From assembly GCA_033851545.1 (NCBI GenBank), contig JAWWOO010000060.1, positions 1 to 64,000 on the forward strand: a stretch of 64,000 nt of DNA, written 5' to 3'. Position 1 is the stretch's first letter. Each line of letters opens with the position of its first letter. The translations under genes were made by a program, and so were the position numbers. Below, piece after piece: positions 54,384 to 62,568 of this stretch. The notes under the pieces are model-generated. The model searched no databases and was not told the DNA's origin. It was given only the letters and a program-made list of their open reading frames with translations. Source of the stretch: JAWWOL01 sp033851545 (GTDB taxonomy: Bacteria > Actinomycetota > Actinomycetes > JAWWOL01).

Positions 54384-55148
54384 TCACTCGGTTCGGGCAC
54401 CGGCCTCGAGCACGGTGAGGTCGCGGACCGCGTACCGGTGATGCTCGGCCTCTTCCTTGAGTACGACGCTGAGGCAGCGGCGTACGACGTAGTCCTTGTC
54501 CGGGTAGGGGTCGGCCGGCTTGCGACCACATACCCGGTCGAGCTCGGCCTCGGTGAGCTCGTCGACGGCTCGGCGCATCGTGGCCATGCGGGCCAGCCGC
54601 GGCGCGAGTACCTCGTCGAGCGTCGGGGTGGCATCGAGGGTGAGCCCGAGCTTCGCCGATGCTTCGGCCGGCATCCCGCCGCCAGGAAGGCCCAACGGGT
54701 GGTACGGCGCGTCCTCCTCGAGCACGGCGTTGCCGATCCAGGCATCGCTGGCCATCAGCAGATGCCGCTGCGTCTCGACGAACGACCACTCGCCGTCGAC
54801 CTGCTCGTGCAGCTTCGCCTCGGGTAGGCGCCTGGCGCGGTAGAGCGTCTCCTCCCATTGCTTCTCGATGGCATCCCAAGCGGCCCGGTATTCGGCGGCG
54901 GACGTGGCCTCACGGGCCAGCACCCGGTTGGGATGCAGCCGGTCGAGCTCGGCCTCGACGTAGGCGGTCACGTCGACGTCGTTGACAACGACACGCTCGA
55001 AGCCGCCACCGAGGGAGACGTTGCCCCCATAGCAGTCCACGATCTTCAGGCCGGTGACGTCGCAATCGCGAATCTCGAGGCCGGAGAGGTCGCACAGGTG
55101 GATGCGGGCACCACGGAACTGGTCACTTTGGGTGTACTCAGCAGGCAT
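54384..55148 (-). CDS. DinB-like protein with pentapeptide-like N-terminus
   Basis: A 254-residue protein. The N-terminal part (FRGARIHLCDLSGLEIRDCD, residues about 10-29, then VTGLKIVDCYGGNVSLGG) looks like a short beta helix. The rest is a DinB/YfiT four-helix bundle with ATSAAEYRAAWDAIEKQWEETLYRA and VDGEWSFVETQRHLLMASDAWIG and a late EEAEHHRYAVRDL motif, including metal-ligand histidines. Such proteins are putative thiol-dependent transferases. The start at MPAEYTQ is preferred to a Met 12 residues upstream. Confidence 0.82.
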   Translation of the reverse strand: MPAEYTQSDQFRGARIHLCDLSGLEIRDCDVTGLKIVDCYGGNVSLGGGFERVVVNDVDVTAYVEAELDRLHPNRVLAREATSAAEYRAAWDAIEKQWEETLYRARRLPEAKLHEQVDGEWSFVETQRHLLMASDAWIGNAVLEEDAPYHPLGLPGGGMPAEASAKLGLTLDATPTLDEVLAPRLARMATMRRAVDELTEAELDRVCGRKPADPYPDKDYVVRRCLSVVLKEEAEHHRYAVRDLTVLEAGARTE

Positions 55149-55250
55149 CGGGACAATTTCCCGTATCCGTCTGCGTTTCGTCAAGATCTCGGGCCCCAGT
55201 GGTTGTCACGAATGTTGGCCCCTGAGTCGTTCAGGTAGGAAGATCGGACG

Positions 55251-55484
55251 ATGAGTGAGGACGTCGTGTGGCGGCTGCTCGAGTGGGTTGATGGGCCTGC
55301 CGCTGAGCACAAGGACGTGGTTCGGGATGTCCTCGGGAGGCATCCAGAGATCGACGGTCTGACCGAGGAATGGTTGCGCGTCGATGTCGTGTGTGGACGG
55401 GATGGCGTTTCCCGCAAGCGGTTCATGGTCCGAACCAGTCCGCCGCCGGTGCGGCAGCGTAGGAGGCCTAGGCGCCTTCCGTGA
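55251..55484 (+). CDS. Small acidic-to-basic protein inside the IS element
   Basis: A 77-residue reading frame between the left IS end and istB, convergent with istB. The first 50 residues are acidic and helical (MSEDVVWRLLEWVDGPAAEH), and the last 20 are basic and Pro-rich. AGGTAGGAAG lies upstream. IS21 elements normally carry only istA and istB, so this would be a passenger; no family is recognised. Confidence 0.5.
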   Translation: MSEDVVWRLLEWVDGPAAEHKDVVRDVLGRHPEIDGLTEEWLRVDVVCGRDGVSRKRFMVRTSPPPVRQRRRPRRLP

Positions 55485-55486
55485 GG

Positions 55487-56296
55487 TCAGCTGCCGCGCT
55501 TCCGGCGGGCGGTGGTCTTGCTGGTCCGTAGCCGGTAGGAGGTGGTGCCGGTTTCGAGGATGTGGGCGTTGAAGGTGACCCTGTCGACGATGGCGGCGAC
55601 GAGGCGCGGGTCGGGGAACACGGTGCCCCACTCGGAGAACGGCAGGTTCGTCGCGATCGCGATGGAGGCGCGTTCTTCGCGTTCGGTGATGATCTGGAAC
55701 AGCAGCTCAGCCCCTCGGGGGTCGATCTGGACGTAGCCGAGCTCGTCGAGGAGCAGCAGGTCGAGGCGTCCGTAGCGGGCCACGACCCGGGATAGCAGCC
55801 GTTCGTCGGCGGCTTCGACGAGCTCATTGACCAGCTGCGCGGTGGTCGCGTAGCGGACCCGGCGTCCTTGTTCGCAGGCCGCGAGACCGAGGCCGATGAG
55901 CAGGTGTGATTTCCCGGTGCCGGAGTCCCCGAGCAGCACCACCGGTTCGCCGGCGTCCATGTAGTGCCCCGCGGCCAAGTGCCCGAGGGTGGCCGCGGGG
56001 ATGGTCGGGACGGCGTCGACGTTGAACTCGGCCAGCCGCTTCAACCGCGGGAACCGTGCCTCGGCGATGCGCCGTGCCCGCCGGGTGGCGGTGCGGGTGT
56101 CGACCTCGGCGGCGAGAACCTCGGCGAGGTAGCCAAGGTGGGACTGCCGTTCCCGCAGGGCGATCTCCGCCAGCGGGGTTGCCTCGGTCCTGACGGTCGG
56201 CAGGTGCAGTTCCCGTGCGGCGGCGCCGATCGAGGCTTGCGCCGCCGCGTCCACCGCGCTCGCGCCCGCGGTGGCCCTGGTTGTGGTGGTGGTCAT
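55487..56296 (-). CDS. istB: IS21 helper ATPase IstB
   Basis: A 269-residue AAA+ ATPase that assists IstA in transposition. It has a Walker A GDSGTGKSHLL, Walker B LLLLDELGY and a sensor-like IATNLPFSEW, all typical of IstB/DnaC-like proteins. It overlaps istA by four bases. The N-terminal part (about 1-90) is helical as in the family. Confidence 0.95.
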   Translation of the reverse strand: MTTTTTRATAGASAVDAAAQASIGAAARELHLPTVRTEATPLAEIALRERQSHLGYLAEVLAAEVDTRTATRRARRIAEARFPRLKRLAEFNVDAVPTIPAATLGHLAAGHYMDAGEPVVLLGDSGTGKSHLLIGLGLAACEQGRRVRYATTAQLVNELVEAADERLLSRVVARYGRLDLLLLDELGYVQIDPRGAELLFQIITEREERASIAIATNLPFSEWGTVFPDPRLVAAIVDRVTFNAHILETGTTSYRLRTSKTTARRKRGS

Positions 56297-57822
56297 GTTC
56301 CGCTCCCGCTCAGCAGCTGGTCGTAGTCGGTCAAGGTCGGCGCTGGGCGGTCGTAGCGGGCCAGCACCCCGATCGGGATCACCGCGGCCACCGGGGTCTG
56401 CTCCCGGCGGGCGTCGATCAGGACCAGCTGCGGATCGAGCGACCCGGATGCGACGGCGCGGTCCATCGCCGCGGTCAGCGCGGCCGCGGGCATGGTCCGG
56501 TGCGCGAGCAGGACCTCGATCAGAGCGCGGGTGCCGGCGGCATCGCCGCGGGCCCGACGGGCGGCGTCCCAGTAGCCCTGGTGGGAGGCGGTGAACAACC
56601 CGCGGCCCTTCGCCTGCGCCAGCGCGGTCGCACCAGGCAGCGCACCCGGCTTGGTCTTGAGCACCTCGAGGTAGTGGTCCAGGGCGAGCACCTCGACGTA
56701 CTTCCCGACCGCCCGGTCATGACGGGCTACCACCTTGGCGCCGTCGAACACCTCGACCGTGCGGGCAGACAGCCGGACGGCCAGCCGGCGGCCGGCGAAG
56801 CGGGCCGGGACGGAGTAGAAGCACTGCCGCACCGACACTCTGGCCCGGTTGTCGACCCGCGCCTCCAACAACCGGGCCGGGTCGAACACCTCCCCTGGCA
56901 GTCGCATCAACGCGGGTGCTTCGGCGGCGAACGCCGCGCCGACGGTGCGTGGTCGCCCGGTGATCACCCGACTCTCGTCGATCACGTCGGCGGCCGCGAT
57001 GCGCTCGTTCAACGCCGCAAGGGACGTCACTTTGGGGAGGGGGACCAGGTGGCGGCGCCGGAACCGGCCGATCTCACCTTCGACGCCGCCTTTCTCGTGC
57101 GCGCCGACGAGTCCTGGCCGGCAGAAGAACGAGTCGAAGCCGTAGTGCGAGCGCAGCGCGACGAACCGTTCCGACTCCAGGCGGTCCCGGCCGCGCAGCA
57201 CCCGGGTCACCGCAGGCTTCAAGTTGTCGTAGCGGACCAGCGCCGGGACACCGCCGAAGTGGTTGAACGCCAGCACATGTCCTTCCAGGAACGCCTCCTG
57301 CGCCTGCGTGCCGAAGGAGATATGGAACGCCCGACCGGAGTGCGACAACCGCATCACGAACAACCAGCACTTCACCGGCACCCCGGCAATCACCGCAAGG
57401 AACTCCCCGAAGTCGACCTCCGCTTCGGCACCCGGTAGGTGGGTCTGCGGGATCGCCACCTCAACCTGGTTCAGCCCGAGCTCGGTCCGGCGGCGTGCGA
57501 CGTGGCGGGACACCGTGATCTCCGACACCGTCGCACCGTGCTCGGCGACCAGGCGTTGCCAGACCCGTCGGGCGGTGTGCCGCTGCTTGCGCGGCACGTC
57601 CCGGTCGCCCAGCAGCCAGCCGTCGATCACCGCCACCCACGGCTCGATCGCCGGCCGCGACCGCGGCGGGTAGGTCTTCCGCGGTGGCGGCACCGGCGAG
57701 GCCAACGCTTGCCGCACCACCCGCCGGTGCACCCCGTGCCGGTCCGCCAGCTCGTGGATCGACAGGCCTTCCAGCCGCTTGTCCCGCCTGATCTGCTCGA
57801 ACAACTCCACCCGTGACCGCAT
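56293..57822 (-). CDS. istA: IS21 transposase IstA
   Basis: A 509-residue DDE transposase. The N-terminal helix-turn-helix (LSIHELADRHGVHRRVVRQAL) is followed by the catalytic rve core with EAEVDFGEFLAVIAG, the later YDNLKPAV segment and the GGVEGEIGRFRR glutamate motif. A C-terminal Mu-type beta domain follows (VSVRQCFYSVPARFAGRRL). It appears full length, so the element may still be active. Confidence 0.95.
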   Translation of the reverse strand: MRSRVELFEQIRRDKRLEGLSIHELADRHGVHRRVVRQALASPVPPPRKTYPPRSRPAIEPWVAVIDGWLLGDRDVPRKQRHTARRVWQRLVAEHGATVSEITVSRHVARRRTELGLNQVEVAIPQTHLPGAEAEVDFGEFLAVIAGVPVKCWLFVMRLSHSGRAFHISFGTQAQEAFLEGHVLAFNHFGGVPALVRYDNLKPAVTRVLRGRDRLESERFVALRSHYGFDSFFCRPGLVGAHEKGGVEGEIGRFRRRHLVPLPKVTSLAALNERIAAADVIDESRVITGRPRTVGAAFAAEAPALMRLPGEVFDPARLLEARVDNRARVSVRQCFYSVPARFAGRRLAVRLSARTVEVFDGAKVVARHDRAVGKYVEVLALDHYLEVLKTKPGALPGATALAQAKGRGLFTASHQGYWDAARRARGDAAGTRALIEVLLAHRTMPAAALTAAMDRAVASGSLDPQLVLIDARREQTPVAAVIPIGVLARYDRPAPTLTDYDQLLSGSGT

Positions 57823-58048
57823 CCTGACCGACCCTCACGTCGACGACACCGACACGAGGCATCACAACCGGGGTGGGGCCAACATTCGTGACGACACACC
57901 GCCCACCACCAGCACGGCCATCACCACCCTGCCGGGGCCAGAATTCGTGACGACAACCCGTCCCGGTGGGGCCATGTCAGGTGACCACACTCAATCTGGC
58001 GCAGGCCCATGTTCGGACTAGCCGGGACCCGGAGCTGGGGTGTCGGGG

Positions 58049-58660
58049 CTACGAGTCCGACCCTGGGAAGTCGTCCACCAGCCCCGCGTCGACGAGCGGT
58101 GGTGACGGCCACGAGTCGATCAGCAACTCGTCGCCTATGTCCACGACCGCAACCGCGCCATCGCGGTAGTGGGCGACGAACCCCGCGCTGATCCGCTTCC
58201 CGGATGGGTGGCGCGTCCACAGCGGAGTGACCCGTTGGACCGACTGGCCGAGGTGCTGCGCGAAAGCAGTTACAGCGACATCGCGCTCCACTTCGATACG
58301 CCCGTCGAGCTCTGGCATGTTGAACGAGTCACCCGGATCGCTGAGCAGGCACGCGATACCTCCTCGACCGGGGGTCTGCAGCATCACCCAACCGAGTGTG
58401 TCCACTGACAGCCAGACAGTCATCGGGTTGGCGTCCCGTTTTCCCGCGTGCAGGTACCAACTCGCAGCGAGGCGATCAACAACCGCGCCAACTAGCGCGT
58501 CGGCAGGCACCTCACGCTTATCCGACAACTCGGGCCTGTCGCGCTTCAGCAGTTTCAGGAGCACGTGCCCAGCGCGTTGGGCCCGGACAACGACAACGAG
58601 CAGCCACCGAGTGCGCCGGTCATGTCTGTCCCACGGGGTCTCGTGGCTGCTCGGAGTCAT
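58049..58660 (-). CDS. Protein of unknown function
   Basis: A 203-residue soluble protein. It has a basic N-terminus (MTPSSHETPWDRHDRRTRWL), a helical stretch with VPADALVGAVVDRLAASWY, and a beta-rich C-terminal half (TVWLSVDTLGWVMLQTPG, GFVAHYRDGAVAVVDIGDEL). No known family. The frame is open further upstream through a repeat copy, which is not coding; a shorter GTG start near VLLKLLKRD is also possible. Confidence 0.6.
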   Translation of the reverse strand: MTPSSHETPWDRHDRRTRWLLVVVVRAQRAGHVLLKLLKRDRPELSDKREVPADALVGAVVDRLAASWYLHAGKRDANPMTVWLSVDTLGWVMLQTPGRGGIACLLSDPGDSFNMPELDGRIEVERDVAVTAFAQHLGQSVQRVTPLWTRHPSGKRISAGFVAHYRDGAVAVVDIGDELLIDSWPSPPLVDAGLVDDFPGSDS

Positions 58661-58747
58661 GCGCCGATCGTGACAGCAAAGGTTGGGTCGGTCGATCCGA
58701 GCCGCGTCGTCCGTCTTCAGATCACTCCCAGGGACACAGTCCGATAG

Positions 58748-58867
58748 CCGAACCTCAACCGGCACACCGTACGGTCGGTCCGCGGGGGCAGCCGCCGGTC
58801 CTGGAGCCCGTCGCAATTGCCGATCCTCGTTAGGGGCGGGGTGCTCCGCCTGCCGGTCGACCTCCGG
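58748..58867. repeat. Dispersed repeat with both end motifs
   Basis: Left motif CCGAACCTCAACCGGCACAC, core GTCGCAATTGCCGATCC at 58810, and right-hand CTGCCGGTCGACCTCCGG. It shows the same order as the full copy at 60290, shortened in the right half. Confidence 0.72.
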
Positions 58868-58957
58868 GATGTCGCCACGTGTGCAAGCAGTGCCTTGTCG
58901 ATGGCGGAGGGGCTGATGCTCGTGAGCCAAGGGCCCACGCTTTGAGATGGTGTCAGG

Positions 58958-59641
58958 TCAGCCGTCGGCGGTATTCAGTAGCACCGTCCCGGTCGCGGCG
59001 TCGATCGTGGTTACGCCGGTGCAGCGCCGCATGGTCGGCGCCGGCGGGGTCGGCCCGGGCCCCGTCGCAGCCGGTGAGCTTGACGCCTCGCCGCCGGCTG
59101 GAATCGCGTGTCCCCCGGCGGCCGAGCAGTCAGACGGTGGGATCGCGACCAGCCAGACCACGCGGTGCACGATCGGTGGGGACGGGAAGCTGAAGGACAG
59201 GTCGGCCAGTGTCAGCACCGCGCCGCCTCGGCGGCCACACACGCCCCGCTGGGTGCACACCTGGTAGGCCCGCTCGGCGGTGATCTTCGGGATGAAGCCC
59301 GCGGGCAGCGGGTCGAGATGCATGGATTGTCCATGGAACCCCTGGGTCGGGGCGAGGACGGGCGGCGCCAGCCTCGCGGACGGCCAACCAGGAGGTCCCT
59401 TGACGTGCTGGTAGCCGGCAGCAACGCCGAACTGGGCGTTGGTCCGCTCGACACGTACGGCGTGACCGGCAACAGCCCCACCAACGGCGACCACGACTGC
59501 GACCGCTCCCACAGACCCGGCGGCGCGGCGGCGTAGCACCTGACGGCGCCGGACGTGAGCCCCTTCGAGGAGCCCCGGAGGCGCCGGCGCTGATTCGGCG
59601 AGCCGTGTGAGCAGGTCGTGCAGGTCGGTGTCGGTACTCAT
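58958..59641 (-). CDS. Membrane partner of ECF sigma factor, short outer domain
   Basis: A 227-residue single-pass protein. The cytoplasmic N-terminus (LLTRLAESAPAPPGLLEGAHVRRRQVLRRR, about residues 10-39) matches the other two sigma partners in position. One transmembrane helix lies at about 43-63. The outer domain has TAERAYQVCTQRGVC and CTGVTTIDAATGTVLL, as in the lipoprotein at 27022-27504. It overlaps the sigma gene by four bases. Anti-sigma function is inferred. Confidence 0.75.
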   Translation of the reverse strand: MSTDTDLHDLLTRLAESAPAPPGLLEGAHVRRRQVLRRRAAGSVGAVAVVVAVGGAVAGHAVRVERTNAQFGVAAGYQHVKGPPGWPSARLAPPVLAPTQGFHGQSMHLDPLPAGFIPKITAERAYQVCTQRGVCGRRGGAVLTLADLSFSFPSPPIVHRVVWLVAIPPSDCSAAGGHAIPAGGEASSSPAATGPGPTPPAPTMRRCTGVTTIDAATGTVLLNTADG

Positions 59642-60141
59642 TCGGTGTCCTTCCGGGTTACCGCTTCCGCGGTCAGCAGCGCGCGCATGGCCGCGACGGC
59701 CTTGCTCGACTGGCTCTTGACTGTGCCGACCGCGACGCCGAGCGCGGCGGCGGTCTCGGCCTCGCTCAGCTGCTCGTAGTAGCGCAGGACGAGCACCTCG
59801 CGCTGGCCTCTGGGCAGCCGGCGCAGCAGCCCGAGCAGGGTGTCACGCAGTTCAAGGTCGATGCCGAGCGGGGCAGCTCGCTCCGGAGGTGCACCGACCC
59901 TTTCGGGCCGCCGGGCCCGGCGTCTGAACGAGGAGGCGGCGGCGTTGCACACCGCCCGGCGCAGGTAGGCATCGACGCTGTCTGCTCTGCGGATCTTCGC
60001 CCAGCGCACCCCGGCACTGCCCAGGACGTCCTGCACCAGGTCCTGCGCGTCGTGCGGGTTGCCCACCAGCAGGTAGGCCAGCCGGTACAGCGCGGGCCCG
60101 CGACCGCGAACGTACGCCTCGAAGTCGTCGTGGTCGCGCAC
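59638..60141 (-). CDS. RNA polymerase ECF sigma factor, SigE-type
   Basis: A 167-residue sigma factor with region 2 (FEAYVRGRGPALYRLAYLLVGNPHDAQDLVQDVLGSA) and region 4 (LPRGQREVLVLRYYEQLSEAETAAALGVAVGTVKSQSSKA). The GTG giving VRDHDDFEAY is chosen because GGGAGG lies seven bases upstream; a GTG two codons earlier and a longer frame also exist. It is the third sigma/partner pair in the window and the most divergent of them. Confidence 0.9.
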   Translation of the reverse strand: MRDHDDFEAYVRGRGPALYRLAYLLVGNPHDAQDLVQDVLGSAGVRWAKIRRADSVDAYLRRAVCNAAASSFRRRARRPERVGAPPERAAPLGIDLELRDTLLGLLRRLPRGQREVLVLRYYEQLSEAETAAALGVAVGTVKSQSSKAVAAMRALLTAEAVTRKDTE

Positions 60142-60289
60142 TCTCACACCTCCCTGGCCATCCTCCTGCCTTCCTAGTCGCCATCGGGCCATGAATGGTT
60201 GCCGCAGGGATGCCGGGTCACTAAAGACCGCCAGCGACGCGGATGCGCCAGGACCACCTCACTCGTTGAAAGGCTCGGAGTCGCGGGTA

Positions 60290-60451
60290 CCGAACCTCAA
60301 CCGGCACATCGCACGGTCGGTCCGCCCGGCGCAGCCGCAGGGCCGTCCTGCCTGTAGCAGCGCCGATCGGTGACCGGGAACGGGACCCTCATCGGAACGA
60401 CCGCGGCCGGCACCGGCGTCAGTGGTCGAAGGTGTGCCGGTCGGCGTTCGG
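60290..60451. repeat. Full-length dispersed element with terminal inverted repeats
   Basis: The element starts CCGAACCTCAACCGGCACAT and ends GGTGTGCCGGTCGGCGTTCG, which are imperfect inverted repeats. The 28-bp core (60354-60381; GCGCCGATCGGTGACCGGGA) lies between, followed by ACGGGACCCTCATCGG shared with the copy at 32053-32148. There is no coding capacity. This is the reference copy for the family. Confidence 0.75.
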
Positions 60452-60675
60452 TGAGTGAAGCGCCGGAGGCCCGGGCCCTCGGAGGGCTTGTCTCCGCTGT
60501 TGGTCAGCGAAGGGCGACGCAGGGGCAGACTCTGGGCGTCTTGCGTCGTGGCTCCTCGACGGAGTGCACATCGCCCAGCGGGACATGCCGGGATCCGGTA
60601 CCGATGACGTGGCGCGGCTGGTCGCGTCGGTTGAACCCTTCAGACGGCACCGGCGTCCTTGCCGCCGGAGGGGCG

Positions 60676-61923
60676 ATGAGGCGCATCTGGGTGATGACGG
60701 TCAGTCTGTTGATGGCGGGCTGTACGACGCACGCAGCTCAGCATTCGACGACGCCGAACCCAGCCCTGAGCCGGGCGCTGTCCAGCACGGCGTCAACGAG
60801 CACTGCCGTGAAGACCCGGCCTTCCAGTTCGTTCACCAGCACGGCTGCCCCGACCAGCGCCACCGCCGCGCCGACCGCCACCCGGGCCACGGTGCCACCG
60901 CCCGCTGTCGAACCGGGCAGTCCGCCCAGCATCATCGCCGCCGTGATCACCGGCGCCCGTTCCGGCGCGGTCCTCATGCGTGCCTGTCTGCCCGGGCCGG
61001 CCTGCACCTACCGGGTCGACACAACGACCGACGACGGCGCCACCTGGCGGATCGGCCCGACGCTCGGTCGCCGACTGTCCGGCATCCACGAGGAGCAGGA
61101 GTCGCTCGGGCGGCTGGTGGCGCTCGACCCGCAGCACCTATACGCGTACGGCACCGACTTCATCAACCAGGCGGCATGGCAATCAGCCGACGGTGGAGCG
61201 ACCTGGCGACGTCTCCTGCTGCCCACTGGGGGCTTCGAGCTCAGCCCCGGGACGCGGGACGTGCTCGAGGTTTCGCGGCCGACCCGGTTGGGCGACCAGG
61301 ACATCGGCAGGTACGTGATCATCCGGCCTAACGGGACAACGTCGGTGCGCGCTCAGTTTCCAGTGGGTAGTGGGAACTGGGTCTCGCCCATGGCGAGGAC
61401 GGTGACCGCGACGATCGTCGTCGAGGCCGACAACCGCGGTCGCGCGTGGTTGATGAAGTCCTTCGACGAAGGACTGTCCTGGTCACGGCTGCCGGCTCCT
61501 GGCTGTCCACAGGGAGCGTTCGGCGGGCCTCTCGCTGTGGATGGGTACACCCTGTTCCTCGAGTGCTATGACACCGAGGCCCTGCTTCGCTCCGACGACG
61601 GCGGCGTGACGTGGCACAGGGTGGGATCCGTGCCGAGCAACTTCAGCCTGACCGTGGGTACGGACGCGGTGCTCTGGGGCGCCGGCAACGGAGCGCAGCA
61701 GCCGAGCTCGACAGTCCTCGTGGTGTCGCGCAACACCGGCCGGAGCTGGAGCGCCGTACCCGTCGGCACGGTAAGGCCAAACACGGCCGTCTTCGGGCCG
61801 GCCGTCAAAGGCGACTCGGCCTGGTTCGCGGCCTACGACCAGACCGGCACCACCCAGCGCGACCTGCTGCACCTCACCGCCGACGCCGGGCTGCATTGGC
61901 GCACGGTACGCATCCCCAGCTGA
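60676..61923 (+). CDS. Lipoprotein with Asp-box (BNR) beta-propeller
   Basis: A 415-residue lipoprotein: n-region MRRIWVMTV, lipobox LLMAGC, and a long Ser/Thr/Ala/Pro linker to about residue 80. The mature domain has repeated Asp-box motifs TDDGATWR, SADGGATWR, SFDEGLSW, SDDGGVTWH and SRNTGRSW, the sialidase/VPS10-type propeller signature. No sialidase catalytic residues are apparent, so it is probably a binding or scaffold protein. The frame is open upstream through the repeat, but the lipobox fixes the start. Confidence 0.85.
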   Translation: MRRIWVMTVSLLMAGCTTHAAQHSTTPNPALSRALSSTASTSTAVKTRPSSSFTSTAAPTSATAAPTATRATVPPPAVEPGSPPSIIAAVITGARSGAVLMRACLPGPACTYRVDTTTDDGATWRIGPTLGRRLSGIHEEQESLGRLVALDPQHLYAYGTDFINQAAWQSADGGATWRRLLLPTGGFELSPGTRDVLEVSRPTRLGDQDIGRYVIIRPNGTTSVRAQFPVGSGNWVSPMARTVTATIVVEADNRGRAWLMKSFDEGLSWSRLPAPGCPQGAFGGPLAVDGYTLFLECYDTEALLRSDDGGVTWHRVGSVPSNFSLTVGTDAVLWGAGNGAQQPSSTVLVVSRNTGRSWSAVPVGTVRPNTAVFGPAVKGDSAWFAAYDQTGTTQRDLLHLTADAGLHWRTVRIPS

Positions 61924-62141
61924 TGGAGAAGCCAACGCCGGCGCGCCCAGCCGACCGCACCAGGCTCCCAGCTCGCGGCCACGAAAAGGCCAACATCGCG
62001 AGACCGCGGCTAAGGGGCTGGTCCGGCAACGCCACGCCGTACCTCTACGTTGCGCGGTGTCAGAACGGCTGCCCCGGATTGCCGCCAAATCACTAGCACA
62101 GCGCGAGGAGTGCCAGCCGTGCGACAGCGGACGTCCTGCGT

Positions 62142-62169
62142 GTTCCGCTCAGCGATCGTCAATCGGGGC
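62142..62169. repeat. Divergent GATCGT-type repeat core
   Basis: CTCAGCGATCGTCAATCGGG, similar to the copy at 26049. Confidence 0.45.
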
Positions 62170-62241
62170 AGCCCGTCTGGTCACTGCCGGCGAGGATGGC
62201 CGTCGGGGCGTGGAAAGCCTGAAGACCCTCGCGGGGAGGCC

Positions 62242-62421
62242 TCACCCCAAGGGGATCATGCCGTTGCCATACGAGCCCGGGCCCCGGTCGCGTTTCTCAT
62301 CGTCCTTGCCGCAGCGGAAGCACTGTGGGTAGCGTTGACCGTCCTCGGTCGAGTGCCATCGCCACTCGTGCTGCAGGTTCAGCCCGCACAAGACCAGGCG
62401 ATGGACCGTCCGAGTTGCCAT
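62242..62421 (-). CDS. Small protein with a CxxC zinc-knuckle motif
   Basis: A 59-residue protein. AAGGAGG lies at a good distance upstream of the ATG giving MATRTVHRLV, so initiation is convincing. It has one early Cys (LVLCGLNLQHEW), a possible His ligand (RWHSTEDGQRY) and PQCFRCGKD, which could form a single zinc site. A Gly-rich tail follows. Similar small CxxCGK proteins occur in actinobacteria without known function. Confidence 0.68.
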   Translation of the reverse strand: MATRTVHRLVLCGLNLQHEWRWHSTEDGQRYPQCFRCGKDDEKRDRGPGSYGNGMIPLG

Positions 62422-62568
62422 GGTGGTTCCCTCCTTGCCGGGTGTCTGGTGGCTCGTCACGGCCACGCACAGAGTCACGGCGTGCGCGAGCACCCCGGCC
62501 GCGTGCCTGATCTGCTGCCGGTTGGTCAGACCGGGCAGGTCGGCTGGACCTTGCGCCGACGGGGCGCG

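Larger units (their letters stand above)
55172..57993. mobile_element. IS21-family insertion sequence (istA-istB)
   Basis: An intact element of about 2.8 kb. The left end TGCGTTTCGTCAA (supported by the solo end at 53207) and the right end, read inward as TGAGTGTGGTCAC, match in 9 of 13 positions. Inside each end are copies of GTCACGAATGTTGGCCCC; the right side has two. Flanks ATCCGTC and ATCTGGC are similar but not identical, so no clear target duplication is seen. The right boundary is a best estimate. Confidence 0.85.

Noticed and set aside
16337..62169. Interpretation of the dispersed repeat as integron attC sites
   Set aside because: No conserved GTTRRRY core sites, genes lie in both orientations, and no integrase is present.
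25194..62169. Interpretation of the dispersed repeat as a CRISPR array
   Set aside because: Copies are kilobases apart and imperfect, with genes rather than spacers between them.
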